Assembly (NCBI GenBank): GCA_011388275.1
Contig: DSAB01000071.1
Span: 1-37,151, forward strand
Origin: a bacterium
Lineage (GTDB): Bacteria; Zhuqueibacterota; QNDG01; DSAB01
Reading direction: 5' to 3'
Length of the DNA: 37,151 nt
The notes beneath the pieces were generated by a model. It saw only the letters and a program-made list of their open reading frames with translations. It was not told the origin of the DNA and ran no database searches. Both the position numbers and the translations under genes were made by a program. The first letter of the stretch is position 1; each line of letters starts with the position of its first letter. Positions 34,484 through 37,151 of the stretch are shown here, in pieces.

Positions 34484-35224
34484 TCAGCCGTTTTCATAGT
34501 CTATTCGACACAGGTAAAGCCCCTGCGGCGGAATCGTACGGCCTGCCCTGCGGCGGTCTTTAGCCGCCAGGATCTCCGCTATTTCTTCGACCTCCCGGCT
34601 GCCCCGCCCAACCTCGAGAAGAGTCCCGAGAATAATGCGGACCATATGGTGAAAAAACCGGCTGCCCGCAATGGTAAAATATACTTGATTTTCCAGCGAT
34701 TTCCAACTCATTTCCATGATTTCAGCGACATGGGTCTCTTTTTTATCGGGCTTGCAGAACGAGGTGAAATCGTGTTCTCCGAGAAGTGCTTTTCCGGCTT
34801 TCTCCATCGGCAGTATGTTCAGCGGTCCCGAGTACCAGGCAAACCGGCGCGTAATGACTCCGGGATTTTTCATAAATACATATCGATACGTGCGACGTAC
34901 CGCCATTTTGCGCGCGTTGAAATCGCCCGCAACTTCCTCGGCCTCATGAACCATAATATCTTCCGGCAGCAGACGGTTCAGCCCCTTGTGATACGCGATA
35001 AGCGGCAATCCGTTCTCTTCCGGAAAACTGACCACCTGTGCCAGGGCGTGTACGCCCGCGTCAGTCCGTCCGGACCCGGTGATGCTGATCCCTCTTCCTG
35101 TCAACTGTTTCAGGGCTTTTTCCATTTCGCCCTGCACAGTCCTCCTTTTTGGCTGTATCTGCCAGCCTGAAAAATCGGATCCGTCGTATTCGACGGTCAG
35201 TCTGATGACGCGCCTGTGATTCAT
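34484..35224 (-). CDS. truA: tRNA pseudouridine(38-40) synthase
   Basis: 246 aa from the ATG at 35224; a TTG at 35245 is also in frame. It modifies U38-40 in tRNA anticodon arms. The catalytic Asp is in GSGRTDAGVHA, with EYDGSDFSGWQ at the start and RFFHHMVRIILGT later. It lies directly after ecfT, an order common in Firmicutes (ecfA-ecfA-ecfT-truA). Confidence 0.97.
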   Translation of the reverse strand: MNHRRVIRLTVEYDGSDFSGWQIQPKRRTVQGEMEKALKQLTGRGISITGSGRTDAGVHALAQVVSFPEENGLPLIAYHKGLNRLLPEDIMVHEAEEVAGDFNARKMAVRRTYRYVFMKNPGVITRRFAWYSGPLNILPMEKAGKALLGEHDFTSFCKPDKKETHVAEIMEMSWKSLENQVYFTIAGSRFFHHMVRIILGTLLEVGRGSREVEEIAEILAAKDRRRAGRTIPPQGLYLCRIDYENG

Positions 35225-35255
35225 TTCAGCCTGTATCCGGTGCAATCGCCGTGGA

Positions 35256-36053
35256 TCAAACCCATGCCAGGATCATGATTCCGGAAACCGCCACAACACC
35301 CAGTGCAGCCCCATCCACCCACCGAAACCGAAGAGCCTGGTAGCTGGTTCGATTTTCTCCTCCCCGATAGCACCGGGCTTCCATGGCCAGAGCCAGATCG
35401 TTGGCTCGCCTGAAAGTCGAGACAAAAAGCGGAATGATCAACGGGATCAAACCCTTTATTCTTTGAACCGGTGACCCGTTTATCCGGCTTCCTCTTGAAA
35501 TCTGAGCCTTTCGAATCCGGTCCGTCTCCTCCATCAATGTCGGTATGAAACGCATGGAAATGGACATCATCATCGCGATTTCATGAGCCGGCAGACCCAG
35601 TCTCGTCAAAGGCTTCAGGAAACGTTCGATGGCGTCCGTTAAAGCCATGGGAGATGTTGTCAGCGTGATCAAGGCTGCGGACAGAATTAAAACCACTATA
35701 CGAAACGAATAAAACAGACCCGCATGAATTCCTTCAGTCGTAACAGCCAGGGACAGGGGAAGCCGGATCAAAATGTGTCCTTCCGTAAAAAGCGCATGTA
35801 TGATCACGGTCAGTATCAAAATCCAGAGAAAGGGCCGAATATTTCGAAAAGCCAGACCTGTGTTTAAACGAGCTGCCTGATAGAGAACAATGGTTCCCAG
35901 GGCGATAACGAGCAGAGAGGACAAACGGGGCGCCAAAAAGATCAGGGTCATTAGAATCACTCCTGCCAGAATTTTCGTGCGTGAATCAAGGCGGTGAATT
36001 ACGGAATCACGAGGCGCGAAATGACCCAATGTAATGTCGGTAAAACGTATCAA
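35256..36053 (-). CDS. ecfT: ECF-type transporter transmembrane subunit
   Basis: 265 aa with about five to six helices. It couples an S-component to the ATPases in vitamin or metal uptake. The family start ITLGHFAPRDSVIHRLDSRTK is present, as are the two coupling-helix regions AQISRGSRI and MEARCYRGG; the second is usually ARG, here ARC. The start is TTG at 36053, with no ATG in the frame upstream and no Shine-Dalgarno. Neither ATPase (EcfA) nor an S-component lies in the window. Promoter at 36125-36153. Confidence 0.92.
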   Translation of the reverse strand: MIRFTDITLGHFAPRDSVIHRLDSRTKILAGVILMTLIFLAPRLSSLLVIALGTIVLYQAARLNTGLAFRNIRPFLWILILTVIIHALFTEGHILIRLPLSLAVTTEGIHAGLFYSFRIVVLILSAALITLTTSPMALTDAIERFLKPLTRLGLPAHEIAMMMSISMRFIPTLMEETDRIRKAQISRGSRINGSPVQRIKGLIPLIIPLFVSTFRRANDLALAMEARCYRGGENRTSYQALRFRWVDGAALGVVAVSGIMILAWV

Positions 36054-36124
36054 GGGATTGATGAGTTCCAGTGAGCCGATAAATATACGCTGTTCTCCGG
36101 GTGTTTCCCGATGTTTAGTATTAA

Positions 36125-36153
36125 AAAATAGACACTTTTTTTAAAAAAGTCAA
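36125..36153 (-). promoter_or_regulatory. Sigma70-like promoter of ecfT and its operon
   Basis: On the minus strand, TTGACT (36153-36148), a 17-bp spacer and TATTTT (36130-36125). The predicted leader is about 65 nt. It may serve much of the minus-strand series down to the GNAT gene. Confidence 0.6.
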
Positions 36154-36184
36154 ATAATAAATTCCTTTCCATCCCAATTTGTTC

Positions 36185-36213
36185 TTGACTTTCTCCCGAT
36201 TTCAGATTATGTT
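36185..36213 (+). promoter_or_regulatory. Sigma70-like promoter of the OPT transporter
   Basis: TTGACT (36185-36190), a 17-bp spacer and TATGTT (36208-36213). The leader to the ATG at 36400 is about 180 nt, the longest in the window. Confidence 0.55.
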
Positions 36214-36399
36214 TCAAAGTTATTTAACCGGAATTATTCGGGTTCGCTCACCTGGTCCGGCCGACTTGAACCGGGGAGTCATTGAGTTTTCGCCCCGGGT
36301 TTGCTCGGGAAAGCACCTGTTCACGACTTTGAAAACGATACTCAGCACCCTGCAGAATACACAGCAATCTGTAAACCTATTAACCGGAAGGAGCGATCT

Positions 36400-37151
36400 A
36401 TGGCAGATAAGAAACAAACCCTAGAATTCAAACCGTTCATTTCTGCCGAAACGGAGATGAAGGAATTCACCTTCAAAGCCGTTTTTGTCGGGGCCATTCT
36501 CGCCATTATAATGGGATCGGCCAACGCCTATATTGGTTTGAAAGTCGGTCTCACGGTTGCGGCGACTTTTCCGGCCGCTGTCATGGCCATGGCGATACTT
36601 CGCCCGTTCAAAGGCACGATTCTGGAAGAGAACACGTGCCGTACGACAGGTGCCGTGGGTGAAGCGCTGGTGGCCGGCGCTATTTTTACCATTCCGGCCT
36701 TTCTCATTGCCAAAAATCCCAAAACCTACATGCCGATTTGGGAAAATGTCCGCTATTTCGAGAGCACGGTTCTCATGCTCGTCGGCGGTATTCTGGGTGT
36801 TCTGTTCATGCTGTTCCTGAGAAGAGTGCTGATCGAAGACAAAACTCTTCGTTTTCCCGAAAGTGTAGCCTGCGCCGAAATCGTCAAAGCGGGACAGGGA
36901 AAAACAACCGGTGCCAAGTACGTATTCGGCGCCATGGGACTTTCCGCGTTGATCGATCTGTTTAAGAACCCGCACGGGCTCCTGACGGTTCGAGAATCGA
37001 TTACGGCCTTTTTCCCCATGCAGGTACAGAATTTCCGCCTGTTCGTGGAAAAAGCCGGAGAGAAGATGCTGCCTTCGGCGGATGTGGTTTCGCGCCAGCC
37101 GACCGGCGGCGTCTTTCTGGGATCGCCGGCCGCTTCTCCGGCGATGATGGG
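36400..37151 (+). CDS. OPT-family oligopeptide/metal-chelate transporter, 5' part only
   Basis: About 250 codons, open to the window end; the complete family has roughly 600-700 aa. The ATG at 36400 has GGAAGGAG upstream. The N-terminus reads MADKKQTLEFKPFIS, then membrane helices with MGSANAYIGLKVGLT, LEENTCRTTGAVGEALVAGA and RFPESVACAEIVKAG. These are typical of bacterial OPT proteins, which import small peptides or metal chelates. The reading frame has no stop to the edge. Substrate unknown. Confidence 0.9.
   Translation, partial: MADKKQTLEFKPFISAETEMKEFTFKAVFVGAILAIIMGSANAYIGLKVGLTVAATFPAAVMAMAILRPFKGTILEENTCRTTGAVGEALVAGAIFTIPAFLIAKNPKTYMPIWENVRYFESTVLMLVGGILGVLFMLFLRRVLIEDKTLRFPESVACAEIVKAGQGKTTGAKYVFGAMGLSALIDLFKNPHGLLTVRESITAFFPMQVQNFRLFVEKAGEKMLPSADVVSRQPTGGVFLGSPAASPAMM

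Larger units (their letters stand above)
36054..36399. other. Divergent intergenic region between ecfT and the OPT transporter
   Basis: 346 bp with no gene. It holds the two promoters listed separately and a near-palindromic ACTTTTTTTAAAAAAGT at 36134-36150, which overlaps the ecfT spacer. From about 36220 to 36399 is the OPT leader of about 180 nt. It contains short G/C-rich inverted pieces (GGTTC/GAACC and CCCG/CGGG) but nothing I can recognise as a riboswitch. Confidence 0.6.

Noticed and set aside
36220-36399. Riboswitch in the long OPT transporter leader
   Set aside because: Only short inverted pieces are seen and none matches a known class; the length alone is not enough.
1-37151. Mobile element, prophage, toxin-antitoxin, CRISPR or defence system
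   Set aside because: No transposase, integrase, terminal repeats, spacer array or defence-family motif was seen on either strand.

Overview
The window looks like a chromosomal segment from a diderm (Gram-negative-type) bacterium of moderate GC content. Evidence for an outer membrane is abundant: several signal-peptide beta-barrel proteins, lipoproteins, a CpoB-like TPR domain and a Tat system. Gene content is a mix often seen in FCB-group and related candidate phyla: a PorV/FadL-like barrel, a YlxR-L7Ae fusion, a DUF355 adenosine-specific kinase, an Rnf complex and an archaeal-type short phosphatidylserine decarboxylase. The exact phylum is an inference I cannot settle from sequence alone. 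I see no tRNA, rRNA, CRISPR array, insertion sequence or phage gene. Genes are tightly packed, with many 1-8 nt overlaps and frequent GTG/TTG starts.

Layout. (1) 12-6225, minus strand: an operon reading small membrane protein, YlxR-L7Ae fusion, mutL, miaA, seven-bladed Asp-box propeller, secreted helical-toroid protein. It has a good sigma70-like promoter at 6265-6293. (2) 6382-11429, plus: mazG, then a lipoprotein and a beta-barrel from a near-consensus promoter, then a TPR lipoprotein and rpiB, closed by a 12-bp terminator hairpin. (3) 11593-18908, plus: glyA, dCMP deaminase, nrdR, rnfC-D-G-E-A and tatC, with no gap above 37 nt. A perfect 11-bp dyad precedes glyA. The Rnf operon lacks rnfB. 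(4) 19097-22816: a barrel/coiled-coil/CpoB-TPR fusion (minus), a nucleoside phosphorylase (plus) and a barrel/CsgG-LpoB-like fusion (plus), separated by AT-rich promoter regions. (5) 22842-27299, minus: a metal-uptake operon with a small His/Cys protein, an outer-membrane barrel, a ZnuA-like binding protein and two ABC-3 permeases, but no ATPase gene. (6) 27331-36053, minus: a long housekeeping series ecfT, truA, tal, htrA, purB, purC, psd, pssA, tatA, tatA, adenosine-specific kinase, GNAT. (7) 36400-end, plus: the 5' part of an OPT-family transporter, with its promoter divergent from ecfT.

How the parts fit. Region 3 couples one-carbon and deoxynucleotide metabolism (GlyA, dCMP deaminase, NrdR) to membrane energy conversion (Rnf) and Tat export. 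TatC sits in the Rnf operon, while two TatA-type subunits lie 10 kb away beside phospholipid synthesis genes. Regions 1 and 6 are mainly information processing and biosynthesis, with surface proteins appended to the ends. The most notable features are the Rnf operon without RnfB, the metal ABC operon without an ATPase but with its own barrel and His/Cys protein, and two barrel-plus-periplasmic-domain fusions.
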